From contig NZ_JAAAMI010000001.1 of the NCBI RefSeq assembly GCF_010500845.1, positions 682,001 to 746,000 on the forward strand: 64,000 bases of DNA. Reading direction: 5' to 3'. This document shows, one piece after another, positions 33,551 through 41,889 of the stretch. The number at the start of each line of letters is the position of its first letter. Within the stretch, counting starts at the first letter, position 1. The notes under the pieces are model-generated. The model did not search any database. It saw nothing but the letters and a program-made list of their open reading frames with translations, and had not been told where the DNA came from. Source of the DNA: Flagellimonas sediminis (GTDB lineage Bacteria; Bacteroidota; Bacteroidia; Flavobacteriales; Flavobacteriaceae). Both the position numbers and the translations under genes were made by a program.

Positions 33551-34605
33551 AAATTGTAGATAAGCCCCAGTCCCAATAGTTGTTTGAACTGGATTCGGGA
33601 AATACCTGGATCAAGAACATTTCCATCGCCATCCACCACTTCATCAAACTTAATGTCGTCATCAAAAATAAGATGGGTGCCAATATTGGCGTTGATGTGG
33701 TCATTGACCTTTAGGTTGAAATTCATTTCCCAATCTACATCAATGTTCCCAAAACTTCGCACATAATCCGTATATAAATTGATGCGATGGTTCATCAAGA
33801 CATTTTTCATGACTTCCTTTTCCCACGTATTGGTTATCAAGAAACCAAGTTCCAAAAAAACATTTTCCCCCTTATCCACTCCGAAGGCACCTTGGCTGGA
33901 CAAAACCTCGTCCATTACGAATGTTGATTTCATGGTAGCGGGAGAAATGTACAGGTTGAACTTGTCATTGGCAGGGATATACGAAGTACCGACCCCCACA
34001 TAAAGATACCCTGGGGACATAAACCTAGAGATAGGATTATCCCGATCCGGATATTTGAAACCATTGGAAAACTGGGTGTTGAAATTGGCCTTGACCGAAT
34101 AGTACCAACTGGTAATGGTATCTTTCCTGAAACTGATGGTAGAGGAAAGCCTTATCTGATCGTCGGTTTTTCGAAGTTTTCTGCCTTCTTGGGCATTGAG
34201 GCCATACCTCAATTGTGCTTCGTTGTTCCAGTTTAGATATCGAAATTTATAGTTCCTGGCAAAGTTGAAACTGGCCAAGGCCGATACCGAGTTGTCGCCC
34301 CCTGCGTTCCAATTTACAAAAGAAACCTCATTGATGTTGAGGCCAAATTGATTCACTTTTTTCCAGAAAGAGGTGGGCACAAATCGTTTGTACCATTTGC
34401 TCAAGGGTTTTACCCTGTTCAAAACAGCCCTTGGATCGGTTAGTTTAGCACTCCGGGGAAGGTATTTCAACTTTACGTCCTTAATGCGTACGATCTTGAA
34501 ACCATTGTTCACACTATCGGGTTCAAAAACTTTTAATCTACTGATTTGGGCACTGGCGGAAAAGGTAACGGCGAGTAAAAGGATCAGAAAGCAAAATATC
34601 CTCAT
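33547..34605 (-). CDS. DUF3078 family outer-membrane beta-barrel protein
   Basis: 352 residues with a Sec signal (ILLLAVTFSASAQ). The rest shows alternating amphipathic strands typical of a barrel (YKFRYLNWNNEAQLRYGL, TSWYYSVKANFNTQF, INLYTDYVRSFGNIDVDWEM) and ends in the aromatic residue Phe. It matches DUF3078, a Bacteroidota family of unknown role. It is downstream of dxs with a 4-base overlap, so it is in the same transcription unit. Confidence 0.84.
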   Translation of the reverse strand: MRIFCFLILLLAVTFSASAQISRLKVFEPDSVNNGFKIVRIKDVKLKYLPRSAKLTDPRAVLNRVKPLSKWYKRFVPTSFWKKVNQFGLNINEVSFVNWNAGGDNSVSALASFNFARNYKFRYLNWNNEAQLRYGLNAQEGRKLRKTDDQIRLSSTISFRKDTITSWYYSVKANFNTQFSNGFKYPDRDNPISRFMSPGYLYVGVGTSYIPANDKFNLYISPATMKSTFVMDEVLSSQGAFGVDKGENVFLELGFLITNTWEKEVMKNVLMNHRINLYTDYVRSFGNIDVDWEMNFNLKVNDHINANIGTHLIFDDDIKFDEVVDGDGNVLDPGISRIQFKQLLGLGLIYNF

Positions 34606-36404
34606 TGGTCTAGGGTTGATTGTATAAAGGAAAACAGGGTATCAAAATCCATACCAGCCAGCTTTTGGGTTTCCGGTATTGTACCATGTTCAACAAACTG
34701 GTCCGGAACACCAAAAATCTTAACAGGTTTTGAATATCCTTCTTCATTTGCAAATTCAAGTACTGCAGATCCAAACCCCCCCGTGATGCATCCGTCTTCC
34801 ACAGTAATGATCTGCTCATATTTTTCAAAAATAGTGCGTAGCGTTTGTTTGTCCAATGGTTTTGCGAACCTCATATCAAAATGTGCCACCAATTCGGGTC
34901 GATTCAACGATTGAATCAGGGATCTCATCTCGTTTCCCACATGCCCTAGGGTTAAAATGGCCATCTTGCCCCCTTCCTTTAAACATCTGGCGGTTCCCAT
35001 TTCAATACGTTCGAATTTATTTTTCCAATCCAGATTCACCCCATTACCCCTGGGATAACGTATCGCAATGGGACCGTTTAGTCCCAGTTGTGCGGTGAAC
35101 ATGATGTTCCGCAGTTGCATTTCGTCCATGGGGGCAAATATTACCATGTTGGGGATGCATCTGAGATAGGCGATATCAAAAACGCCATGGTGTGTAGGGC
35201 CATCTTGGCCAACCAATCCGGCCCGGTCCAAACAAAAGATGACCGGCAATTTTTGAAGTGCCACATCATGGATAACCTGATCATAGGCCCGTTGTAAAAA
35301 AGTGGAGTAAATGTTGCAAAATGGAACCAAACCTTGGGTAGCCATACCCGCCGCCAAGGTAACCGCATGTTGCTCGGCAATGCCCACATCAAAGGCGCGA
35401 TCCGGTATTTGTTCCATCATGAATTTAAGGGAACTTCCGGTAGGCATGGCTGGTGTTATCCCTACAATGTTCTTGTTCTTTTCGGCCAATTCAACCAAGG
35501 TGTGGCCAAAGACGTCTTGGTATTTTGGTGGTTCGGCCCCGTTCGGTTTTTTAACCCTTTCCCCGGTAAGCTTATCAAATTTACCTGGGGCATGGTATAC
35601 CACTTGATCTTCCTCAGCTTTTTTTAGTCCCTTGCCTTTAGTGGTGATGATATGCAACAACTTGGGTCCCTGCATTTTTTTTAGACGCTCCAATTGGTTG
35701 ACCAATGCCTTTACATCATGGCCGTCCATGGGTCCTGAATAATTGATGTTGAGACATTCAAAAATGTTCTCGTCCTTCGCGGTGCCTGCTTTAACGTTGG
35801 TAAGATATTTTTTTAGGGCACCAACACTTGGATCTATTCCAATGGCATTGTCGTTCAAAATGATGAGTGTGTTCACATCTGTGACACCCAAATGGTTCAA
35901 TCCTTCAAACGCCATGCCGCTGGCAATGGAAGCGTCGCCGACCACAGCCACATGTTGCTTTTTGGAATCGCCCTTCAATTTGGAGGCCATGGCCATGCCC
36001 AAAATCGCCGAAATGGCCGTGGAGCTATGTCCCGTTCCAAAATCATCATAAATACTTTCACCTCGTTTTGGGAAGCCACTTATACCGCCCAACTGACGAT
36101 TGGTTTCAAAAATTTCCTTTCTACCTGTTAAGATCTTGTGACCATAGGCTTGGTGGCCCACATCCCAGATGAGCTTGTCGTTGGGGGTATCGAACACATA
36201 GTGTAGTGCTATGGTCAATTCCACTACGCCTAAACTGGCCCCTAAATGACCTTCTTTTGTTGAAACGATTTCGATGATAAAATCACGGAGTTCTTGGGCA
36301 AGTTTAGGCAACTCATCCAAAGTTAATTTTTTGAGGTCGGCGGGGGAATTGATATTTGATAGCAGAGTTTCCAATGGATAAAAAACAAAAGTACCGATTC
36401 TCAT
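34602..36404 (-). CDS. dxs: 1-deoxy-D-xylulose-5-phosphate synthase
   Basis: About 600 residues; the thiamine-diphosphate enzyme that condenses pyruvate and glyceraldehyde 3-phosphate in the non-mevalonate isoprenoid pathway. Visible marks: KEGHLGASLGVVELTIALH, DVGHQAYGHK, the ThDP motif GDASIASGMAFEGLNH...NDN, and the transketolase pyrimidine-domain DVGIAEQHAVTLAAG. I chose ATG at 36404; residues before NINSPADLKKL look non-conserved, so a TTG start about ten codons in is possible. Its product feeds the polyprenyl synthase and lycopene cyclase encoded at 50-52 kb. Confidence 0.94.
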   Translation of the reverse strand: MRIGTFVFYPLETLLSNINSPADLKKLTLDELPKLAQELRDFIIEIVSTKEGHLGASLGVVELTIALHYVFDTPNDKLIWDVGHQAYGHKILTGRKEIFETNRQLGGISGFPKRGESIYDDFGTGHSSTAISAILGMAMASKLKGDSKKQHVAVVGDASIASGMAFEGLNHLGVTDVNTLIILNDNAIGIDPSVGALKKYLTNVKAGTAKDENIFECLNINYSGPMDGHDVKALVNQLERLKKMQGPKLLHIITTKGKGLKKAEEDQVVYHAPGKFDKLTGERVKKPNGAEPPKYQDVFGHTLVELAEKNKNIVGITPAMPTGSSLKFMMEQIPDRAFDVGIAEQHAVTLAAGMATQGLVPFCNIYSTFLQRAYDQVIHDVALQKLPVIFCLDRAGLVGQDGPTHHGVFDIAYLRCIPNMVIFAPMDEMQLRNIMFTAQLGLNGPIAIRYPRGNGVNLDWKNKFERIEMGTARCLKEGGKMAILTLGHVGNEMRSLIQSLNRPELVAHFDMRFAKPLDKQTLRTIFEKYEQIITVEDGCITGGFGSAVLEFANEEGYSKPVKIFGVPDQFVEHGTIPETQKLAGMDFDTLFSFIQSTLDQ

Positions 36405-36457
36405 CAAAATTTTTTTATGCGTAGCTTAGCCATGTCTTCAAAAAAGTAAAAAAGATT

Positions 36458-36907
36458 GTGGAAAATCCTTTCGACGACACCTATTTTATGAAAAAAGCCC
36501 TACAAGAGGCCCAAACGGCTTTTGAATACGGCGAAGTTCCTGTTGGGGCCGTGGTGGTGGTGAACAACAGGATCATTGGTAGGGCGCATAACCTCACCGA
36601 ACGGTTGAAGGATGTTACCGCACATGCCGAAATGCAAGCCATTACCGCAGCGGCTAATTTTTTGGGGGGGAAATACCTTCATGGGTGTACCCTTTACGTA
36701 ACCTTGGAACCTTGCCAAATGTGTGCCGGGGCATTGTATTGGAGTCAGATATCGAAAGTGGTATATGGGGCCGCGGATTTGGAACGGGGGTTTAATGTGG
36801 TTGGAGGCCACTTGCACCCTAAGACCGAAGTGGTCAGTGGAATATTGGAGAACGAGGCCTCGGAATTGTTGAAGCGTTTTTTTATCCAAAGAAGAAACCT
36901 CAACTAA
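36458..36907 (+). CDS. tadA: tRNA-specific adenosine deaminase-like nucleoside deaminase
   Basis: 149 residues of the zinc deaminase fold with His56-Ala-Glu58 and Cys86-x-x-Cys89 (EPCQMCAG), plus the TadA-type AHNLTERLKDVTAHAEMQA segment. TadA converts A34 to inosine in tRNA-Arg; some close relatives are guanine deaminases, but these motifs favour TadA. The frame starts at GTG; an in-frame ATG ten codons later would still keep the active site. It is divergent from dxs. Confidence 0.88.
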   Translation: MENPFDDTYFMKKALQEAQTAFEYGEVPVGAVVVVNNRIIGRAHNLTERLKDVTAHAEMQAITAAANFLGGKYLHGCTLYVTLEPCQMCAGALYWSQISKVVYGAADLERGFNVVGGHLHPKTEVVSGILENEASELLKRFFIQRRNLN

Positions 36908-36910
36908 ATA

Positions 36911-36933
36911 AAAAACCCTGGCATCACCAGGGT
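36911..36933 (-). terminator. intrinsic terminator of the cold-shock gene
   Basis: ACCCTGG (36915-36921) and CCAGGGT (36927-36933) with a 5-base loop; on the minus strand it is followed by TTTTT and more A/T. It lies 29 bases past the csp stop and 4 bases past the convergent tadA stop. Confidence 0.75.
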
Positions 36934-36961
36934 CCTAAAAATAAATCAAAATAAAATATTG

Positions 36962-37156
36962 TTATCTGATCACCTTCACTTTGGAAGCAACCACGCCTTT
37001 TCTTCCGTCTTCTTCTATGTATTCTACTTTGTCACCTTCGTTCAATTCCACTCCGTTCAATGCAGTAACATGAACGAAAATGTCTTTTCCTGTTTCGTCG
37101 TTGGTAATGAAACCGTACCCTTTGGAATCATTAAAAAATTTTACTGTACCAGTCAT
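36962..37156 (-). CDS. cold-shock protein (CspA family)
   Basis: 64 residues forming a single cold-shock domain. RNP1 is KGYGFIT near 12-18 and RNP2 is DIFVHVTAL near 25-33; the start MTGTVKFFNDSKG is canonical. It binds single-stranded nucleic acid and acts as an RNA chaperone. It has an AT-rich 82-base upstream gap and its own terminator, so it is probably monocistronic. A long regulatory leader, seen for cold-induced csp genes, does not fit in the gap unless transcription starts inside the upstream gene. Confidence 0.96.
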   Translation of the reverse strand: MTGTVKFFNDSKGYGFITNDETGKDIFVHVTALNGVELNEGDKVEYIEEDGRKGVVASKVKVIR

Positions 37157-37238
37157 TAAAAAAAAATAAAATGTTAAAGTACGAATGTAGGATTTTTTAT
37201 GGCCCGTTGGATATGTTGAAGATTAAATCTTTTGAAAA

Positions 37239-37502
37239 TTATTGAGTATCAGTGTTTTTGCGATCAATATTTTGCATTTTCTTAATATTTTCCTTGGTGA
37301 GCATGTAATCTTTCATGTTTTTACCTTTACTCTCGGTAAACAAGAAAAGAGGCATGGCCACCAAAAACAATCCGGCCGTACCCCCACCTATGAATTTTTG
37401 GGCGGTTACCGGATCTTTTTCCTCAATGATAAACCCATAGATGATGCTCGCCAATGCCGCTATGACCACGAGTAAGATGATATATCTGAAGTTGATTTTC
37501 AT
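37239..37502 (-). CDS. small two-helix membrane protein, unknown function
   Basis: 87 residues with two hydrophobic helices (about 6-25 and 38-56) and a basic, polar C-terminal tail (DYMLTKENIKKMQNIDRKN). It starts with a 4-base overlap (ATGA) on the stop of the ClC channel gene, so the two are co-translated. I do not recognise a family. A regulatory or accessory role for the channel is only inferred from coupling. Confidence 0.7.
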   Translation of the reverse strand: MKINFRYIILLVVIAALASIIYGFIIEEKDPVTAQKFIGGGTAGLFLVAMPLFLFTESKGKNMKDYMLTKENIKKMQNIDRKNTDTQ

Positions 37503-39289
37503 TGGGTATAATTGATGAGTTCCCTGCGGTAGGCAGTAAGCAATTTTGATTTGGAAATAAATCCTTCGTATTTACCATCCTTCACCACGGGAAGGTTCCA
37601 AGCGCCACTGTCCTGAAATTTCTTCATCACATCTGCCATTTTATCCACATCCAGGTCTATGATACTAGGCGGCGTCTGCATAACGTCGGTTGCCAGTACC
37701 TTATCGTACATGGACTGATCGAACATGATGGGTCGTATGTCGTCCATCAAAATGATGCCTAGCAAAGTACCTTTCTTTTCATGGATTACGGGAAAAATAT
37801 TACGGGTGGATTGGGTGACCACTTTGTGTACAATATCACCCAGATTCATTTTGGGGTAAACAGGCAAAAAATTCTTTTCTATCACCTTGTCCATTTCCAT
37901 GAACATCAAGACTGCATGGTCCTTGTTATGGGTGATGAGTTCCCCTTTTCTGGCCAATTCCATGGCATAAACGGAGTGGGGGTGCACATACCGAGCCAAG
38001 GCATATGAAATGGCTGCGGTCAACATCAATGGAATAAAAAGTTCATAGCCCCCCGTGACCTCTGCAATGAGGAAGATGGCCGTTAATGGCGCGTGAAGAA
38101 CCCCAGCCATTAATCCCGTCATCCCTACTAGGGTAAAATTACTTTCCGAGACCATGTTCTTGAAAATACCCAAATGGTTGATGAGCTTGGCCACACAGTT
38201 TCCCATTAAACTGCCCATGAATAGGGTTGGGGCAAAAATACCACCGACACCACCGGCACCAAAGGTGAGGGCACTGGCCACGATTTTGAATGCTACCAAA
38301 CCAGCCAACAAAATGATGACCGCCCAACCGTTGTTTAGGTCAAGATTCAGGATATTGTTCTCAAGAACGGCATCGGTATTCCCTTGTACCAAGTTGTTCA
38401 TCGTATCAAAACCTTCGCCATACAGTGGGGGCACCAGAAATACCAAAACCCCGATGACCACACCTCCCAACATTAATTTTTGGATGGGGGACCCAAGTTT
38501 GTCGAAAAACTTCTGAACCCGTGTATACACTTCTGTAAAGTAGATAGAGGTAATTCCTCCGAAAAGGCCCAAAATCATATAAAAGGGTATATCCGCAATG
38601 GTAAATCCATCCACGATCTTGAAGGGTAACAAGGCATCGTCCCCGAAAAAGAAATAGGAGGTGATAATCGCAGATAAAGAGGCTAACAGTAAGGGTAGTA
38701 GTGAGGCTAGCGTTAAATCCAGACTAAAAACCTCTATGGCAAAAACAATGGCGGCAATGGGTGCCTTGAAGATGGAGGACAAAGCCCCCGCACAAGCGCA
38801 GCTGATCAGCAAAATTCTGGTGGCATGGTTCAAATGCAAGGCACGCGCAATGTTGGAGCTTATGGCCGCACCCGTGGCAACGGTCGGCCCCTCCAAACCT
38901 ACCGACCCTCCAAACCCTACCGTTATGGGTGCTGTAAGAAGTGAACCGAACATTTGGTACCTGGCCATGATACCCTTTCTTTTGGAAATGGCATAAAGTG
39001 TTGAGGGAATTCCGTGGCTAACCTTGTTACGGATTACATATTTGATGATGATCCGAACCAATGCCAACCCTATAATGGGAAAAACAAAATAAAAGGCATG
39101 GTGGTAGTATTGCACCAATTTACCTTCCATTAAATGCTGAAAAAAGTGAGTCAGGTTTTTGAGCATAACGGCGCCCATTCCGGAGGTAAAGCCCACAAGA
39201 ATGCTCAAAATGGACACAAATTGCCTATGGGAGATATGTTTGGCACGCCATACCAAAAATTTTGTCAACCAAGATTTTTTATGTCCCAT
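37499..39289 (-). CDS. ClC-type chloride channel/antiporter with CBS domain pair
   Basis: 596 residues from the ATG (MGHKKSW). An in-frame TTG five codons earlier sits inside the terminator region of aspS and is less likely. The membrane core has the ClC selectivity elements SHGIPSTLY (the GSGIP region), GGSVGLEGPTVATG with the gating Glu, and GAGGVGGIFAPTLFMG. The C-terminal 130 residues form two CBS domains (NIFPVIHEKKGTLLGII and WNLPVVKDGKYEGFIS), which usually bind adenine nucleotides. The first motif and the GLEGP variant differ somewhat from E. coli ClcA, so ion preference is not certain. Confidence 0.92.
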   Translation of the reverse strand: MGHKKSWLTKFLVWRAKHISHRQFVSILSILVGFTSGMGAVMLKNLTHFFQHLMEGKLVQYYHHAFYFVFPIIGLALVRIIIKYVIRNKVSHGIPSTLYAISKRKGIMARYQMFGSLLTAPITVGFGGSVGLEGPTVATGAAISSNIARALHLNHATRILLISCACAGALSSIFKAPIAAIVFAIEVFSLDLTLASLLPLLLASLSAIITSYFFFGDDALLPFKIVDGFTIADIPFYMILGLFGGITSIYFTEVYTRVQKFFDKLGSPIQKLMLGGVVIGVLVFLVPPLYGEGFDTMNNLVQGNTDAVLENNILNLDLNNGWAVIILLAGLVAFKIVASALTFGAGGVGGIFAPTLFMGSLMGNCVAKLINHLGIFKNMVSESNFTLVGMTGLMAGVLHAPLTAIFLIAEVTGGYELFIPLMLTAAISYALARYVHPHSVYAMELARKGELITHNKDHAVLMFMEMDKVIEKNFLPVYPKMNLGDIVHKVVTQSTRNIFPVIHEKKGTLLGIILMDDIRPIMFDQSMYDKVLATDVMQTPPSIIDLDVDKMADVMKKFQDSGAWNLPVVKDGKYEGFISKSKLLTAYRRELINYTQ

Positions 39290-39302
39290 TGATTTTAAAA
39301 TC

Positions 39303-39327
39303 AAAAAAATCCCGATTTGGATCGGGA
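39303..39327 (-). terminator. intrinsic terminator of aspS
   Basis: TCCCGAT (39310-39316) pairs with ATCGGGA (39321-39327) around a TTGG loop, followed on the minus strand by a run of seven T. It begins 8 bases after the aspS stop and separates aspS from the ClC gene. Confidence 0.8.
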
Positions 39328-39334
39328 CTTTAAT

Positions 39335-41089
39335 TTATGAGGTTTGTGTCAATTTTATATGCAATTCATCCAACTGTTTAGGGTCGATGTGGGCAGGTGC
39401 ATCGATCATCACATCCCTTCCGCTGTTATTTTTAGGGAAGGCAATAAAGTCACGGATGGTTTCCTGTCCGCCTAAAATGGAAACCAATCGGTCCAGACCA
39501 AAGGCTATTCCACCGTGTGGGGGTGCACCATACTGGAAGGCATCCATCAAAAATCCGAACTGGGCCTTGGCCTCCTCCGGTGAAAAGCCCAAATGTTTGA
39601 ACATGGTCGCTTGGGTTTCCTTATCGTGTATCCTGATGGAACCTCCACCAATTTCATTTCCGTTCAAGACCAAATCATAGGCATTGGCCTTCACGTCACC
39701 GGGGTTGGTTTCCAATAACTCTAACTGGCCGGGTTTAGGCGATGTGAATGGATGGTGCATGGCATGGTAAGTACCTGTTTCCTCGTCCAATTCCAACAAA
39801 GGGAAATCCACCACCCAAAGCGGGGCGAATTCATCCGGTTTTCTCAAGCCCATTCTGTTGGCCAATTCCATTCTCAAGGCACTTAATTGTGCACGGGTAG
39901 GATTGGCATCTCCGGAAAGTACAAAGATAAGGTCGCCTGGTTTGGCACCGGTCACTTCGGCCCATTTGGCCAAATCCTGTTCATCATAGAATTTATCCAC
40001 GGAAGATTTGTAGGTGCCGTCCTCATTACATTTCACGTAAACCATGCCCTTAGCACCGACTTGGGGACGCTTGACCCAATCGATTAAGGCATCAATTTCC
40101 TTTCGGGTATAATCACCGGCTCCCGGTACGGCAATGCCTACAACCAATTCTGCGGAGTTGAACACTCCAAAATCTTTATGTTGGGCTACTTCATTCAGCT
40201 CGCCGAATACCATTCCGAAGCGGATATCGGGTTTATCGTTACCATAAAGTCTCATGGCGTCATCAAAGGTCATCCTTGGGAATTTATCGATTTCAACCCC
40301 TTTGATTTCCTTCAACAAGTGCTTGGTCAATCCTTCAAAAGTGTTCAGGATATCCTCTTGTTCCACAAAGGCCATTTCGCAATCTATCTGGGTGAACTCG
40401 GGTTGTCTGTCTGCACGAAGATCCTCGTCCCTAAAACATTTCACGATTTGGTAGTATTTGTCCATGCCACCCACCATCAACAACTGCTTAAAGGTTTGGG
40501 GGGATTGGGGCAGGGCATAGAATTGACCCTCGTTCATTCGGCTGGGCACCAAAAAGTCCCTGGCACCTTCGGGGGTGGATTTGATCAAATAAGGGGTTTC
40601 CACATCCACAAAGCCTTGATCAGTCAGGTATTTTCTGACTTCCATGCTCACTTTGTGCCTAAAGATGAGGTTGTTTTTTACAGGATTTCTTCGGATGTCC
40701 AGATAACGGAACTTCATTCGGATATCTTCCCCACCATCGGTATCATCTTCAATAGTAAAAGGAGGCAAAAGGGATTTGTTGAGAATGTTGAGCTCGCTTA
40801 CCAAAACCTCAATTTCGCCCGTAGGGATGTTCGGGTTCTTGGAAGCTCTTTCTATCACCTGTCCTTTAGCCTGAATAACCGTTTCACGTCCCAGTTCACG
40901 GGCCATGTCCAGAAGGGCAACGGGAGTGCGGTCTTGGTCGAAAACCAATTGGGTAATGCCATAACGATCTCGTATGTCTACCCAAACCACAAAGCCTTTG
41001 TCCCTGACCTTGTGCACCCAACCACTTAAAATAACCTCCGAACCGATATGTGACGCCCTCAGGGCTCCACAGGTATTGCTTCTGTACAT
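39335..41089 (-). CDS. aspS: aspartyl-tRNA synthetase
   Basis: 584 residues, class II synthetase. It opens with [16 protein letters not shown] and an OB-fold anticodon-binding domain (about 1-110), then motif 2 ([19 protein letters not shown] near 215-233), the bacterial GAD insertion (about 290-420) and motif 3 ([10 protein letters not shown] near 535). The length and insertion are those of the bacterial type. Whether it is discriminating or also charges tRNA-Asn depends on anticodon-domain residues I did not resolve. A TAAATTTG -7 box precedes it. Confidence 0.96.
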   Translation of the reverse strand: MYRSNTCGALRASHIGSEVILSGWVHKVRDKGFVVWVDIRDRYGITQLVFDQDRTPVALLDMARELGRETVIQAKGQVIERASKNPNIPTGEIEVLVSELNILNKSLLPPFTIEDDTDGGEDIRMKFRYLDIRRNPVKNNLIFRHKVSMEVRKYLTDQGFVDVETPYLIKSTPEGARDFLVPSRMNEGQFYALPQSPQTFKQLLMVGGMDKYYQIVKCFRDEDLRADRQPEFTQIDCEMAFVEQEDILNTFEGLTKHLLKEIKGVEIDKFPRMTFDDAMRLYGNDKPDIRFGMVFGELNEVAQHKDFGVFNSAELVVGIAVPGAGDYTRKEIDALIDWVKRPQVGAKGMVYVKCNEDGTYKSSVDKFYDEQDLAKWAEVTGAKPGDLIFVLSGDANPTRAQLSALRMELANRMGLRKPDEFAPLWVVDFPLLELDEETGTYHAMHHPFTSPKPGQLELLETNPGDVKANAYDLVLNGNEIGGGSIRIHDKETQATMFKHLGFSPEEAKAQFGFLMDAFQYGAPPHGGIAFGLDRLVSILGGQETIRDFIAFPKNNSGRDVMIDAPAHIDPKQLDELHIKLTQTS

Positions 41090-41108
41090 GATGTGTTTTA
41101 TGAAAGGG

Positions 41109-41135
41109 CAAATTTAATAGTTACCTGACTATTAA
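41109..41135 (-). promoter_or_regulatory. aspS promoter region with overlapping dyad
   Basis: The minus-strand -7 box TAAATTTG (41109-41116) overlaps an exact inverted repeat, TTAATAGT (41114-41121) and ACTATTAA (41128-41135), with a 6-base centre. The dyad fills the spacer where the polymerase binds, so it could be an operator; AT-richness makes chance plausible. Confidence 0.4.
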
Positions 41136-41465
41136 TTGCTAGATAAATCCATTTTCTGATGATGGCTAGGACGTGCGTTTTAAATGGACTAGTTTTAACA
41201 CCATTTTTCGTTGATTTTCTAACCTTTGCTTAACATTAAATTTACATTGAACATAAAAATGATTCGATTAAAGGGCTAAAATGGCGATAATGATAGCGCA
41301 GTTTTTCTTCATTTTTTTGATTTAACTAATTGAAAAACAATTATATAAATATTTTAGGTTAATTTAATGTAAACTAAATGTTATCTAAAAGTACATTTAA
41401 CGTAAAATATATGTATATTTGTTACGTTGTCTAATAGTATTAACCAATTAAAATCCCATAGCGTG
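41136..41465 (+). promoter_or_regulatory. AT-rich spacer with promoter of the YwqK-like gene
   Basis: About 330 bases without a gene. A perfect -7 element TATATTTG lies at 41414-41421, 44 bases before the ATG at 41466. Related short blocks recur (AACATTAAATTTACATT at 41232-41248, AATTTAATGTAAAC at 41362-41375, ATTTAACGTAAAA at 41395-41407), partly in opposite orientation. I see no terminator, RNA gene or ORF in it. Confidence 0.45.
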
Positions 41466-41816
41466 ATGAAAAAAGCAGTATTTCTTTTGGCGGTGATGTT
41501 AACAGTAGGTTTGTCTGCACAAGATATTAAACCCACTTTTGAGAAGGATGGTAAAATGGTAAAGGCTACGTTTTTTCACGACAATGGAGAAATTGCCCAA
41601 ACAGGCTTTATGTTGAATGGAAAACTTCATGGCGATTGGGTGATGTTCGATACTGAAGGAAAAAAGATAGCTACAGGTCAATACGTAAACGGAACCAAAA
41701 CTGGGAAATGGTTCTTCTGGAAAGATGATGTATTGAAAGAAGTAGATTTTACCGACAACCGAATTGCAAACGTTAAAAACTGGAGCCAAGGCGAAGTCGT
41801 CTCTGTGAACCAGTAA
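41466..41816 (+). CDS. secreted MORN/YwqK-type repeat protein
   Basis: 116 residues from ATG; a 13-codon extension upstream would start at TTG and spoil the signal. A Sec signal (VFLLAVMLTVGLSAQ) precedes three YwqK-like beta repeats of the form ATFFHDNGEIAQTGFMLNGKL, HGDWVMFDTEGKKIATGQYV and NGTKTGKWFFWKDDVLKEV. Such repeats occur in proteins labelled YwqK antitoxin-like in Bacteroidota; an envelope binding role is more likely than a toxin-antitoxin role, since no toxin neighbours it. A very strong terminator follows. Confidence 0.8.
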   Translation: MKKAVFLLAVMLTVGLSAQDIKPTFEKDGKMVKATFFHDNGEIAQTGFMLNGKLHGDWVMFDTEGKKIATGQYVNGTKTGKWFFWKDDVLKEVDFTDNRIANVKNWSQGEVVSVNQ

Positions 41817-41830
41817 TTAAATCAGTGTTT

Positions 41831-41869
41831 AAGAAAAAGCCCCGGCCTATTAGGCCGGGGCTTTTTCTT
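41831..41869. terminator. strong bidirectional terminator
   Basis: AAGAAAAAGCCCCGGCCTA and its reverse complement TAGGCCGGGGCTTTTTCTT meet around one base, giving a long GC-rich stem with A and T tracts. It serves both the YwqK-like gene and the convergent RND efflux operon, whose last stop is at 41890. Confidence 0.92.
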
Positions 41870-41889
41870 GTTGGGTACTTTTTGGGAGG

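Noticed and set aside
41466..41816. toxin-antitoxin role for the YwqK-like protein
   Set aside because: It has a secretion signal and no toxin gene beside it, so the family label alone is not enough.
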